Shown: one piece after another, positions 24,541-38,466 of the stretch
How the letters are laid out: each line of letters starts with the position of its first letter
Numbering within the stretch: the stretch's first letter is position 1
From: Pinus tabuliformis
Taxonomy: Eukaryota > Streptophyta > Pinopsida > Pinales > Pinaceae
DNA: 64,000 nucleotides
Direction of reading: 5' to 3'
NCBI GenBank assembly: GCA_031772625.1
Contig: CM062820.1
Location: 317,083,545-317,147,544, forward strand
Program-made: the position numbers and the translations under genes
The notes under the pieces: model-generated
What the model saw: the letters and a program-made list of their open reading frames with translations, nothing else
Database searches by the model: none
What the model was told of the DNA's origin: nothing

Positions 24541-25331
24541 TGTTGTATAAAATATAAAGTCTCTACAAGATGTGGTTGCAGAGCGCGTATATAGTTAAAG
24601 TGTCATAAAAGTTTTTACCCTTTTTTTATGTAAGTTAGTCAGCTTTTGAAGATCTACCCATGGTCCGCGGACCATGGGATTGTATAAATATGTGTGTCTT
24701 AGGATGTCTAAGGCAAGTAATGGAGATGAAGATGAATGTAATGGGTCAGTAAGAGGAAGATCGTAGAAGTCTTAGAGTAGAAGAAAGGCTCTGCAACTGT
24801 GTGCATAGAGGCCTAGAGTAGAGTCTGCAGCTAAGTGCGCGGATCTCTGCAGCTGAGTGCGCAGGGAAGTCTTGAGTTTGTAAGATTGAATTGATTATCA
24901 ATAGAGAAGATTATTGTAGAAATACTTGTGTTATCTCTTTAGTTCTGTTTATATGAATGCGCCTTATGTTATAATGGGTTTATGAAATAATGATGTATTG
25001 ATGTGTGACTTTACACGATTGATATTGTTACATGAACGCAATTACTGTTAACTGTTTACGCAAAGATTATCTTGTTGTATGTTGAAGTCATTGAACACTT
25101 AAGCTGAGCCGAGTGATTACTGCGTTATAAGTCTTCTTTGATACGTGTAAGTAGTTGATCCACATATTTGGGGTCCGCGAAATACAATCGTAAACATTAG
25201 CGGAGGTATAGACGCTGATTAAGGGTAGTTATATCGGTAAGCCTTAAAGGCTTATTGATCTGTGTGAAGTGAGATTTAGGGCATAAAATGACATTACACT
25301 GATCTCTGGGTGCGGAAACTTGGTTCCAACA
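24541..25331 (+). repeat. 791-bp LTR of a Ty3-type element
   Basis: The segment starts TGTTG and ends CAACA, giving the expected short terminal inverted repeat. It contains a TATA box (TATAAATA 24683-24690) with a perfect palindrome directly upstream, a purine-rich R region and a long U5. It is flanked on the left by accessory-ORF sequence and on the right by a gag-type ORF, so it could be the 3' LTR of the left relic, the 5' LTR of the right relic, or shared by both. I see no second copy in the window. Confidence 0.6.
24657..24690. promoter_or_regulatory. 22-bp perfect palindrome followed by a TATA box
   Basis: Positions 24657-24678 form a perfect palindrome with the core GGTCCGCGGACC and outer CCCAT/ATGGG arms. 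Four bases later comes TATAAATA (24683-24690). The palindrome could bind a dimeric factor or form a cruciform. Placement just before the TATA box suggests part of the LTR promoter. Confidence 0.6.
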
Positions 25332-28300
25332 TCCACCCATACTACTTTAGGTGTGACTTCAGTCCGCGCTCCGCGGATTGATGCCAAAAGGGCCAGTAGT
25401 GTAGAGATTTGTTTGGAAAAACTGACTTTGAACCTGGGTCAGGACCCACTAAGCCAACAAATGGTTCCGTCGCTGGGACTGAGATTTGCATAAATAGATG
25501 TGTGATGTCGCATCACTGGAATCCGACCAAGAAAGAAATTGAAGAGTGGTTGGATAGAAAGATCCACGAATTCGCAGCGCAAGAGAACAAAAACCCACGC
25601 CTGAAGAAAGAACAGTGGTTGGACAAATACCTATACACAGAGATACACGAGATATTCTTTTGCACCTTCCCAATCGAACTATACAAGTGGATCGCTAAAT
25701 TGGCAAAAGACCAAGGAAAGTGGAGGCTTGACGATCCAATAGTGTGGACCCCGGAGCTAGTACAGAGACTGGAAGCTTCTAAAGATAAGCTCGCACGCGC
25801 TATCGATCACTGGCTTGATCGAGTCATAGAAGGATTCATGACAGAATTTGCGGTTGACACCTTAGTCAGCTACAACGAAGTAGAGCGATGCTTTTTCAAG
25901 GGATTGCGAGGTAAGTATTTGAGATCTTTAAATAATTGGATTAAGATGCTCATGTGTGAAAGCGGGTTATGCCATTACCTTGATGTTTGGAGCTACGTGA
26001 AGTGGAAATTTCTTCAGAGATAGAAGAAGAACATGACCTGAATATAGCCCACTAATTGAGCCTCCTCTGAGTGACGACGAGGGAGCAGTACAGTTTTCAC
26101 TGCAGAGCACTGTCTAGTTAATAAAGCAAGGGTTTCCGCAAATACCTCTTCCGTCCATGCCACCTCCACCTTCACCTCCACAACATACACCTTTGCCCAC
26201 ACCACCTCCACCTTTGCCACAGTTCAATACGTTGAATACGATGAAATTGCCCATTTTCAAGGGCTTGGGAAATGAGGACCCGAACCAATTTTGGTTCTTG
26301 CGAAGGCCGTGTGGACTACATAGAATATTACATATGATCATATGAAGAAAGCGCAATTGGTTACTGCGCTACAAGATCACGCATTGACATAGTACATTAA
26401 GCACTGCACCGACAACCCGATGGCGTCATTAGCAAATACTCAGACTGCTTTGAACAATGAATTCGACAGGCCTAAGTCTGAAACACAGTCGATAGTGGGG
26501 TTCAAGGAAATCGCGATGAGGATCGGTGAAACACCCTGGGAGTTGTATCAGAGGCTGAAGTGCGGAATCTGCGAAACCAATATGAATCTCATAGACAGTC
26601 AGCACTGCGACTGGTATATAGCCACGCTCTTGCCTCACTTAAGGATTTCTCTATCACAACAAAAGATAGGAACACAGGCGGAAGCGCTGGAGATCACAAT
26701 GAGATTACATGAGACGCTTATCCAGGATGCGACGTTAGGAGTGCAACAGATTCCTATGGAGTTGCAGAACCTCCGCTTGGAATTTCAGAGCTTGAAGAAG
26801 GAAAAGCGGCTCAATTGGAAGTGCGCGAAGAAGTTTGGTGCCTCAAGTGTAAGAACCAGGGACATGATAAGGATCATTTCCCTGTTTTCACGAATTATAT
26901 GGCAGGAGGAGGGCCCATGCCTCTGAGGCTGGAAGCCCCAGTAGGACCAAGTACAGGGCCTGCGATGTGGTGCACTATTTTTCAAGTAGCAGGAAAACAT
27001 GTAACAAACAATTTCCACTTGCTGCAAAAATTTGTGCAGACAACGCAATAGTTATTCTGAAATTTTTGTAAATCAGTAGGCCATGATGAAGGAAAGAATG
27101 CTCGCGTATCGAATGCAAATAGAAACTCGGCCTCTGGATCAAGGTGCTGGGGGAGTGTGCGGAGGATATCAGGGACACAGATGAGGCCGGGGAGGAGGAG
27201 GACCTGGTAGGGGTTGATGGAAATTTATTTTCTATAATTGCGGAGTGACAGGAAACTACGTGTGGGAGTGTATGAGCCAGACACGACCGTCATGCCGGTA
27301 TTGTACTCAGTTTGACCACGCGATAGAAGAATGCCTTATATTGATAGCTAAAATGCAGGAGAAGAAGGCACAACCTCAAAAACCTACCTAGAACCTGTAG
27401 ATGATGAGGGCAGAACCTCGCAAAGAGGATCCCAATGTCAATATTGTGTTGCGAAGTGGTGTGACGACTGGTGACGATAAGGGAAAACAACCTGAAGAAG
27501 ATGGATGGGTCTGCAAGGCTCCAGAAAAAGAAGTTGGGTTTGATCTGGAGCGTGCAAAGGAAACGTTCATGGAAGCAAAGAAAAGCTTCGCTGAAGCCTC
27601 TACCTTAAGAAGTCAGGATAGGCTATCGAAAGAAGTTGACCCCTCCATGCTTACTACTTTCTTGGAGACCTGCATGAAACCACTGCGCGACAACAGGGCT
27701 GTGAAAGGATTACTGGGGTTCATAAATAAATGTGCTAGCAGGGATAATGTGTTTGATGGGCGCCGCATGGTCAGAAATATTGGCAGACATAAGACGAGGA
27801 AATGACGCGAGATGAGGCTCACCGCTCAAATAGGGGAATACGAGATGGATCAAGTAATTTTAGATCTAGGATTGGATGCGAATGTTTTTCCTAAATAGAC
27901 TTGGGAAAAGATGGGGAGGCCTGCGTTGTAGTCAATTCATCTAAGAATGGAAAATCAACAGAAGATTATCCCTATGGGGAGATTGCATGGAGTAACTGTA
28001 GATATAGATAGTGCAAACGCGTTGTTGACTTTCAAGTGATAGAGATTGTTAATGACAACAATCCATATCCTACAATCCTTGGAATTTATTGGGCTATCAA
28101 CATGAATGGGGTCATCAATTTGAAGAAGTGGACAATGTCGTTCGAAAGGAAAATGCTCCGCATGGTAGTACCATTGGACCTCATAGAAGGGCCGTGCTAT
28201 ATTGAACTGGTCCGCGATTATGAGGAAAGTGATGATGATTTGGACAAAATCTATTAGATAATAACACAAGACCAATATTGGGTTAATCCAACCACCGATG

Positions 28301-29210
28301 GACAAATTGCATGGGATGCAAAAGCTCCTGTACATAAGATTTGGATGAAGCATTAGAGCACTAGTAGAATAGGTTACATGAAGTATCTACACTGTGATGT
28401 AATATGATGACTAAAGTGATGTGGTGTGTATCATCCAGGTAAGAAGTTTGCCTTATTATGATGGTCTAACTAATGTGGATAATTTTTTGGATGCATTTGA
28501 AAGGGAAGTGCTTGAGAATCATCGCTTCCAAGCATTGGATTTTGCGCTGCGCGCTACACTCGTACGATGGTGGGGTACGTATAAAGATAGTTTTGAAGAA
28601 TTGTGTGACTATAGGAGGATGATGCAGATGCGTTTTGGTCTCACCAAGGTACGGTTCACTGAGAAGTATGATGGGAGAGATGATCCGCACGATTGTTTGG
28701 AAAAGTGGACTAACGATTATGGAAGAAAGCTGTAGCCAGAGTGGGTGCATATTTTCTGTCACACCTTGGACATCATTCCTATGAACTGGTATTTGGAAAC
28801 AGAGCTTCGCCATGGCATCGCGGAATGGGATATCTTAAGAGAGGGGTTCATGAGGATGTTTAGCTTTGAAGACGGATTCAAGAATATTGATGAAGCACTA
28901 CAGGAGGTTAAGGCAACAATATTCAAAATTCTGCAGGGTCCCTTGGAATTGATTCAATTGAATTGGAGCACCCAGTTGCACCATGCGTTGGAATGCTATA
29001 ATATGACTACTGAAGGAGAGGATGAGGATCCAAGGAACATTAACATCCTAGAGGCAACAAAACCATTTGTTGGCTTAGTGGGTCCTGACCTAGGTTCAGA
29101 GTTTATGCTAATGTGTTCCTTTGAAGTTGCGTACTATTACATGATTCTAAGGGACTCACTCATTTTCCCTTCGTGTGTTATAACCTCCATGCATTGCACT
29201 TGAATTTCTG
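25332..29210 (+). mobile_element. Ty3/gypsy-type fossil: gag, zinc knuckles, protease and a second gag-like module
   Basis: Parts in order. A 5' leader leads to an open frame 25409-26023 with a Trp- and Lys-rich helical domain; the likely start is the Met at 25505. Then comes a proline-rich linker near 26,160, a capsid-type gag core (26,220-26,800; phrases LPIFKGLGNEDPNQF and WELYQRLK), two zinc-knuckle-like segments (near 26,840 and 27,220-27,340), and an aspartic protease region (27,800-28,350) with the active-site-like phrase ILDLGLDAN. A second gag-like stretch follows (28,421-29,060; LRATLVRWWG). RT and integrase are not present before the sequence changes near 29,060-29,200. It is broken in many places (roughly ten) and not functional. 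Its left LTR is probably 24541-25331. Confidence 0.75.
25409..26023 (+). mobile_element. N-terminal gag-leader ORF with an unknown helical domain
   Basis: This is a 204-residue open frame, and from the preferred Met at 25505 it would be 172 residues. It is rich in Trp, Lys, Glu and Asp with a helical look (phrases WNPTKKEIEEWLDRKIHEF and ARAIDHWLDRVIEGF, which resemble each other and suggest an internal duplication of a WLDR helix). It lies between the LTR and the proline-rich linker preceding the capsid-type gag core. I know no named domain for it. It is part of the element above, not a host gene. Confidence 0.55.
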
Positions 29211-29499
29211 CATAGTCACACATTCTTTCCCACCAAAGTCACCATACATCACTCTATGCGTTATTGCTGCCAAGGCACATCATTAAAACCCAATGCATCG
29301 ACAACTGGGCTGTATTCCGGATGGGACTCCTACACCAAATGGTGTGAGGTCTACTTTGGGACTTCATATCAGAGAGATCCCCTGAATGTTTGTGGGTCTA
29401 GCAGCGAACTAAACCCTAGAAGTATGAAGAACATGCTTTTACTTAGAAGACCATCAATAAGGAGCATGAAACCCATGCTTTAAAATAATAACATTTTCT

Positions 29500-32400
29500 T
29501 TCTTTTCTTGTTGTTTAGATAAGATACATATTGAAATGAGTACAATAACAATTATGAAGACCGAAACTAGTTACATTTCCATTTTTTTCACTTGGTACTG
29601 TGAGTTCTCGGTTCGAGGTGACAAAGACGTTGAACAAAATTGGTACTTATGTGAAGCCATATGGAGGGCTAGACAAAGCCCGGATGCCACTAAGGTTATT
29701 GAATTTTATATGACTTTGAGGGATCACGTACTCAGATGGTTTATTAAGTGGTTTGATTTGACTCCAAATCCAACTCTTGATGTGATTAAATGAGAGTTTA
29801 TTAAAGAATTCAAACTCCATCATACAAACCAACAGGGTTTAGTAGAGTTATGGGATATTAAAAAATGCGAGAGTAATACTACATGGGAGTGCATGCAATG
29901 GTTTAAAGACATAATTGGGAAACTCACCTATCCGATTGATCCCCATCATCAACAAGATTGGTTCATTAAATTTCTGTTGCCATTAACTAGAACACCTTTG
30001 ACACAACAAAACATCGATACTTTACATGATGAATTGGAACAAGATATGAAGATTGAAGCAATGGAGAGATAACCTCATGAGTATAGGCCAAGTACTACTT
30101 CTGGATATTATTGAATTACAAAATTAGATTAATGATATGACATAGAGGTTTAAGGATATGCATACTGCATGGTCCTTGTGTCCACAAGTATGGTGCACTA
30201 ATTTTCATGTTGATGGGCACCACACTACTGAATGCCTAAGGTTGTGGAGCGCAGGCCCGTCTACTATGCCTATGAACCACCTCTGCCACTGCCAGGACCT
30301 GTTGCTGGAGTTGCACAAGTTACCACAAATATCCCCCATCAGGGGCATATTTAGTAACATACATTTCCCAACCTTCAAGGTACACCAACTAATGAATACT
30401 GTGAGATTTTTCACACGGGCATGCACCTTGTCTTTGTCCTATTTTGAAGAAGTACTCCAATGTTCCAAACAATATGTTTTGTGAGTTATATGGGTCTCTG
30501 ACTCACCATATAGATCAGTGTAGAGCCTTGGATTCTTTGGATAATTGCCTTGACCACACTACATTTTGAGTTAATGAAGATCCTCTAGGATGAGGAGGAG
30601 GTGGTTTAAGAGGGGGAAAATCTGGAGGAAGAGGCCCTATTCAATGCTACATTTTTGACCAAGAGGTCCATGTCACTTGTGATTGTCCATTACCAAGGAG
30701 GCCCTAGTGTTCCCATTGCCGAGTAAACACACATTCTATTGAAGACTGTCTTGGGTTGATTTCTCGTTGGGAAGAGTGTAACGACAAAGATGAGATAATT
30801 TAATCAACGCATAACCTTGAGAGCAAGAACTAGTTCATCAAACAAAAATTAATATTGTCACCAGAGGAGGCAAGAAGATTGGAGAAGATAAGGAGGTATT
30901 AGAGAAACCTGTTATAATAAGGCCTGCATCTCCAAAGAAGTCTTACAAACCTACACAACAAAAGGAGTACTACAAGGATGCTGCATAAATTTGTAGACAA
31001 CTGGTTTCTTCTTATAACCCACAAGAAGATCAACAAGGAAAGGAGTGGTTGAAGAGCCCTCAGTGTTCACAAGAAATATCTTAACATGTCATGGAGTGGC
31101 TTAAGTTTTTCTTGCAAATTATGAGTGATGAATAATTGTCTGGTCAGTTGCGCAAAAAGCTCAAAACTGTTGTCAAAGGTGAAGAATTTTTAGAAAGGCC
31201 TATCTCTGCCAAATTTCCTGAACGTCATTCTAGATGTGTTCATCATAACAAGAGGAGAATAGGAAGGAGTTTCACATTGAAGTCCAAATTGCAGGATTTC
31301 AGAGTAATGACTCTGTTATATTTTGGATCAGATGTAAACATTTTTTTCAAGGAAAACTTGGGAGGCATTAGACAAACCCAAGTTGGTGTTTTCTCATATT
31401 TATATATGTACGACTACAAAATATTTCATTATCCCCATTGGTCGTTTAGAAGATGTTGAAGTTGATATTGCAAGAGTGAAAACATATGCAGACTTTGAAG
31501 TTATTGATATAATGGGTGTCAAATATCCGTATCCAACTTTGTTGAGAATATATTGGGAATTTGAAAACTATGTTGTTATTGACCTCAAGCGAGAGAATAT
31601 GACTTTTGAAGTAGATGGAACCAATTTCATACAACCTTTGGAACTTTATAATGGTCCAAGGTTTACGGAGCCTATTGACGAAGTAGAAGAGCCCAATATT
31701 TTGGATCAACTATATCAACTTACTATAAGAAAGAGGGAGGACTATATCAATCCTACAGTAGATGGTTCTCTTAGTTGGACAAGTGTTCAACACACATAAT
31801 ATGGTTCAGATGTTGTGCTGGATGATTGGCAACAAGAATACCTTGAGTTGCACTCTAAACATTGTGTAACTATTCGCTGTGCCCATTGGATTGGTACTAA
31901 GGTAAGGGATTTCCCTACTTTCAATGATATAGGATATGCTGTCAATTTTTTTAAAGAATTTGATTCAAATATTGAAGAAACACAAAAGGTTCCTTTGATG
32001 GATGTTTCTTTGCAAGCAACCCTTACGAGATGGTGGGGAGTTCATCGTAATTAGTTTCAAATCTTGGAATCAGTTAAAATTGCTATTCCCATATATGAGT
32101 GTTACAATAATCCTTAGAAGCATGTTCAAACCCGTAGTACAGTGTGGAAAAAACTTGGACTTTCTGTTGAATTATGGATTCATCAGCTCATTCACACAAT
32201 GGGAACATTTCCACAATCCTAGTACTGAAAAGAAGAGATGAAGAGGAAAAAAAATAACGGGGAGGCACTGATAGCTCCATTTTGTAGTGATTTATCCTTT
32301 TCATATGAGAACAAAAATATAACTGAGGCTTTGAAAGAAATCAAAAGAGTGCTATTCCCCACTAGAAAACCTGTTATTGAATGTAGCAGTTATGGAGATT

Positions 32401-35110
32401 GTGAAAATCTGTACGAATATGGATTTCATGAAGTTGTTTCTCGCGACAAGATTAACAAGGAACCCGAAGATGATGATTTGGAGGAGTTGTGGCATTTAAC
32501 ATTCAAAGAGTCTAAAGGTGAAAGAAGAATTAAAGATGATCCTGTCAAGGATGCTTCACACTTGAAACCCTTAATGTTATAGACAAATAATATTGGAGCT
32601 GAAGAGAATCCCAAGTTAACCTCTATTGGTGACTACCGAGATGAGCAGACTACAAAAGAAATTTTTGATTTATTAAAGATATTTTTCCTGCATCAGTCTT
32701 AGATCCTAAAGAGATAAAGGCAGATTTAGGAGAAATGAAAATTGTTTTGAAACTAATCTAATACTTGTTAAACATTAACCTTATTGATTGAATCCACAAG
32801 TCAAAGAAAATGTCAAGAGGGAGATAGATAAACTATTAACTATGGGTTTCATTTTTCGAGTTGATGAAGCCAAATGGATCAGTCCTATTGTCATTCAGGA
32901 CAAGAAATATTTAGATGAGATTAGAGCTTGTGTAGAATACCAGAACCTTAATAATGTCTGTGTCCATGATTCATTCCCAACTCCCTTCATTGATGAAGTA
33001 TTAGACAATGTTGCGGGTTAGGAAGCCTACTCTTTTACATATGGGTTTTTTGGATATCATCAAGTTCACATTGCTGAAGAAGATAAGAATAACACTTTCA
33101 CAACTGAATGAATTTCATATGATTATCATGTCATGCCATTTTGTCTTAAGAATGCACCAACTATCTTCTCCACAATTGTTATTGCTGCTTTTCAGGATTA
33201 TACTCATAAATTTCTTGAAGTCTACATGGATGATTGGATAGTATACAACTTTTTGAAGAAGTATTCCAGCTTGTTGCGAGTTATGTTTGATCATTGTAGA
33301 CATTTGTAGGTTTCATTAAATATGAACAAATGTATCTTTGGGGTGCCATTTGGGACTTTACTAGGACATATTGCCTGCAAATATGGTGTGTGTGTAGATC
33401 TTGCCAAAGTTTCAGTGATCCTAAATATGCCGCCGACCACTAGTATTAAAGGGTTGTAGTCCACTTTAGGACATACAGGGTATTATAGGAGACTCATTCA
33501 TAACTATGCCTTTAGAGAAATTGATGAAGAAGGCCGACCATTTTGTATGGACTAAAGAGTGTGATGCTGATTTGAACACTTTAAAATAAAAAACTTGCAA
33601 TTGCTCCCAAACTAATTTATCTAGATTGGAATAAAGAATTTCATGTTCACATTGATGCATCTAGAATTGCTTTAAGTGATATCTTAACATATCCTGGTGA
33701 GGGTAGCCTTCATCATCCCATCTATTTTGCTAGCAAGAAACTTTCTAACGTTGAAATAAACTATACAATCACTAAGAGAGAAGACCTTGCCATGGTATAT
33801 TCACTTCAAAACTTCAGGAATTATTTGCTTGGAGGTCCTTTCAAGTTATTCACTGATCATTCTGCATTGAAATATCTTGTTAATAAGCCTCTTCTTGAAT
33901 GTATGATATGTATTGTGTTTCTTTTGTTCCAGGAGTCCGCGTTTGAAATTGTTGTCATGCTAGGTCGTGCTAATGTGGGACCAAATCACATTTCTCGCTT
34001 GGAGTTTGGGGAAGCTGGTGGATCACTTGATGATCAATTGCCCGATGTTAATATATTTAGAATTGAATCTATCCCAGATTACCTTGAAGACATTGAGTTA
34101 TTTTTAGCAACTAGCAAGTGTCCATATGACTATACTATAATGCATGAGAAACATTTGGTGGTGCATGCTGCAAATTGTCTGCTTATTGCAGGCCAATTTT
34201 ACAGGATGGGAGTTGATCATATCCCGTGCGAATGCATTCTTGATCATGAGAGAGATGCTATTTTATGGGAATGCCATTGTGGTGTTGCGAGAGGACATGT
34301 TGGAGGAAAGGCAAATGCAAGTAAGGTGCTCCAAGCTGGACTATGGTGGATGACTCTTTTCAAGTATGCTAAAAATTGTGATGTATGTCAGAGGGTAGGG
34401 ATACCTTCCCATCAAGTTGAACTTCCCTTGCATCTAGCCAGGGATCTTGAATCCTTTAAGAAATGGGATGTTGATTTTGTTGAGCCCATAAATCCTCCTG
34501 TGCGACATTCACATGTCCAATATATTATTACCAAAACTGATCATTTGACCTGGTGGGATGAAGTAGTTCCTGTTAAGGATTGCAATGCTGATACTAATAC
34601 CAGACTCATATTTGAAAATAATATCACAATATTGAGTTGTCCAAGGAGTTTCACTAGTAATCAAGGATCACACTTCATTAATGAAACTTTCGCTACATTG
34701 TTGTGGGATTTAATGATTCAACAACATAAAAGTAGCCAATATTATCAGCAAGTGAATGGGACAGTCAAAGCTTTTAACAAGATTTTGGAAAAGGGGCTCA
34801 CTAAAGTATGATATACTAATAGAGATGATGGGGATAAGAGAGTTCTTGCTACATTATAGGCCTATCGCACTGTCTGTGGAACTTGAAAACTCTCCTAAAG
34901 TGGCCACAAGAAACACTTACATTCAATGCATAATAGAGCTTATGAAGAATCGTAAAAAAACAAGATGTGGACATAGCTTGCATTATTCATGACACACAAC
35001 AATTTCAAAGAGAAAGCAATGCCACCCAAGATCGTCTTCACTGTACTGAGGCTATAGTTGATGAGTTTGTTTTTAGAGATGCAAAAAAACAAATCCTGTA
35101 TGTCAATAAG
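29500..35110 (+). mobile_element. second, more divergent Ty3/gypsy fossil: gag to integrase
   Basis: Parts in order: capsid-type gag core (29,536-30,070; phrase VLRWFIKWF), zinc-knuckle-like segments (near 30,640-30,760), protease region (31,260-31,700), second gag-like stretch (31,815-32,060; LQATLTRWWG), acidic linker (32,240-32,580), RT (32,788-33,430; phrase VYMDDW is recognisable in degraded form), RNase H (33,600-33,990) and integrase (33,990-34,811; an H-H...CDVCQR zinc-binding part near 34,250-34,400 followed by the catalytic core). No LTR was identified at either end. It has the same layout as its left neighbour but is clearly a different copy with much sequence divergence. It carries many breaks (well over ten) and is an old fossil. 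Confidence 0.8.
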
Positions 35111-36348
35111 GATACAGGCTTTTAACAAGCATATATTAGAATTTCAGTGAAACTTTTGAAAAGGCATTTAGCATTGATAAGGTCCATTGAGAAGTTGCAG
35201 AATATGAGGCTAAACTAGAAGCGCAATAGTGCATGTAAATAAACATCTCTCCCTCTATCGAATGAATCGAGAAGTAATTACTTTCTATCCAACTCAAGCA
35301 TGCACAGGAAGGAAACTATATTTCCAATCGCTAAGTAGTGAAACCGGAAGCAGTGAAATCAATACTTTATCTATCCACAAGCATTGAAACCATTACCAAT
35401 CGATAGGGAAAGTAACCAATTGAGTATTCTATAGTAGTCTGGCTAACACTTAATTTCTATGAGGTGGAAGATATGTTGCATTCAATCCCACATAAAATTA
35501 TGCATGCTCATCGTGTGATTGACAATTTGGATCATGCGTACAACGGTTCGGATGGCAAGATGGGATGGCGTGATTTGTGTCAACAGATCCATATCCGATA
35601 ACAAATCCATATTGCACCAAAGGAATAAATGTGAACGATCTCAACACAAAATCTCGTTGCAATACCTTTGAGTTTTATTAACTTTGTCTACACTTATGTA
35701 CTTCTCAAAGATCTCCTTCATTGCCAACAAATCCCGTTTTTGTCTTCGCAGTCCATTTTTTTCTTCACATAGTCACGAAACAGGGTCCCTAAGAACTGCG
35801 ATTTTCTCCCAAATGGTTAGGAATCTGAGGAAACAGTTTCTGGGTTATTAAATTCATCCCATTCCAGAAGAAACCCATGTCTCAATTTTTTCAAATCCTC
35901 TATGGCTCACTCAGAAATGGCTTCTTAAAACTGACGGTTTTACAGAGGTTGCGTTTCTCAAGAGGGCCGCATTCGCTTTTTGACTGACTGCTTCTTGTTT
36001 TTTTTAGGGGCGGAATTCAGAATTAGGTTGGGTTTATAGTATTGTTATAGCACACATGGCTGCCTCATCGATTCAATCTGTGGTAGGAATCATTCAAGTA
36101 GAGTTTGGTCTCTAAATTAGATGGTTTTGTAAGCTTGCTATTTATATCTGCAGGCTTTGTGAGATGATTGTTGGTTTTGAAACAACATGTTTGAATTGTG
36201 AATCTCTCTCTTTGTAGCTTTCCCAATTTGCTGTAATGGGTCCCTATTTTGACATCTGATGTTATTCGCTGATCCTTTTCTTGAACCAAGCTGATGATAG
36301 ATCATTTCCTTGAAGTAAACATTATAGAGAGGTATCAGAAGCTATTTT

Positions 36349-36490
36349 TTTTATAATGTCTTAATGTTTTGATCCCAAGAAGTGATCATCTTCAGAAATT
36401 TTTAAGCTCAAAGGAATGATGTTTTTAATGTCATGATGTTTTGATCCCAACCAAGGATCATCTTCAGTGATTCTTTAAACTCAAAGGAAT
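36349..36490. repeat. diverged tandem duplication of about 70 bp
   Basis: Two consecutive segments share TAATGTCWTRATGTTTTGATCCCAA, GATCATCTTCAG and CTCAAAGGAATGAT with a few substitutions between them. No function is apparent. Confidence 0.8.
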
Positions 36491-38466
36491 GATATTTTCT
36501 CTTTCTTTTTATTACTACAAAAAGGGTTAAACACCACATCTATGATATGACTATATAACGAGTCAGTTGTATCAAGATAGCTCATGTAACTTACTGAACA
36601 TTCTCAAAATAAAAAAACTTGTAAAGGGACCATCTCATAACTAGTTCATTTCTTAAATCTGAGAAGCTAACTAATAAGATTTTTATTCACCACCATATTC
36701 ATGAGATGAGTTTTGTTGCATCACTAGTTTCCATCTTTTTGCTGAGTTTTCTACTTTCATCTCAGTTTTATTCCTTTCTGCCCTGATATTATACTAGTCA
36801 GACTTAAGGTGAATATATGTTGTTGTTCCTTCTCTTGTGAGGTGATATTTAATAACAACAAGCCCAGGAATTACCTTTAAGTTCCCACATCTCATTAAGA
36901 AAGACAATTCAGAAACCCTGTGAGCTAATTTAATGTTCATGCTTTCTAGAAAGCAAACCTCATTTGGAATTTCCCTTCTTTTAAGGGATTTTTATTGATT
37001 TGTGCAAAATAAATCAGTAGATTTTCTCATCTTTCCGGATCGCTTGAAGCGTAGGAAGAGAGCATACTAACCTATTGATTTGTTTTTTTATTATTTTTGC
37101 AGGTTAGCGTGGATGAAGTGTAAATTTATTCATGAGAAATGATGATGCTTTTTTCAAAGAAAAATAAGACTAAAAACTCTAGCAAGATCTCATTTTATTT
37201 TTCTAATCTATTCTACCTTAACTTGAAAGTTTTTTTTTTTTTCCTAGGTAAAAGCATGCTTCCAGTGAAGCCACCTACGGAGTAAGAATTCGAAAATGCT
37301 CACATCAAGATTTAAAATTTGTACCTTATGCTTTGAGAACATGTAACCTGTTTTTTTCTTGAAGTTGGTGCAAGGTTCTTTTGAAACCAATCTTCAATAT
37401 TGTTCTTTTTCTCCAAGAAGTACCAGTTTGACATATTCAAATTTCTCATCCATAGATGAATTAGTAAGAAATGGGTGGTTTGATAAAAAAAACTGAATTT
37501 AAAATCAAACTAAGTATGAAAAATAAAAAAGCTCAAACTTGAACACCTTTATGAAGATCCTGCTGTTACCAGGTTTCACAAGTTAGTCCATAAAAAGAAA
37601 TTTTAGCAGAAATAACTTCCTAAGTCTATCTCCAAATCATCCTCCTCGGCAACTGCATCGAAATGTTGGGTTTAAAATGCGGATGCAAATTAGAGTTTCA
37701 TTTACTTTCAGTCTAAGTAAGTAAACTTCGAGGATCATCCAATATATATGGACTTAGAGACAAACTAAACTAAGCTAGGTGAAGAAATGCCAAAGCTCCC
37801 TTACAAGAGTTTTTTCATTGGGATCTCCAACACCTATTTAGTTATTTAACAAAATGAAATCTAAAGAAATTGTGACAAGTGTAAGAAATATTAAAGCTCC
37901 CTTACAGGAGACTGTTCATTAATATTTCTAATCATTTTAATCAACAAACTATTTAAACTAATGAAACAAACAAATCAGATTCATTGAAAGAAACATTAAT
38001 ACCTTCTTACGAAACGTCATTCATTAATATTTCAAACATATGAACCTAATGAAATTTATAAATAAACATAAAATGAAAGCTTACCAAAATAAAAGTGTAC
38101 TTTCTAGACAATGGGGGCCCTTCCAAGGATTCACAAGAACATCAAAAGAGAAGTCAAATTTAGAAGATCAAAGAAGCTCCATTTTATTTATCTTCAATTG
38201 CAATTTTCAATTACAAGTTCTACATTCCAAGAGGTTCTAGAATCTCCATTACAATGATTCCAAATTCTAACTTCTCATTACAAACTTATAAGATCCCAAG
38301 GTACCAAATTCTAACTCAATGCTAAATTCTAAATTCCAAAGTTACAAATGAAGGAGATAACACTGCTATTTATACAAAAGTTATGATAAAAAACTCATAA
38401 ATGTGGATCCACTATTCCCTCTTCAGATTCACATATCTCTCAACCAATGGTGACACATAACCATAT

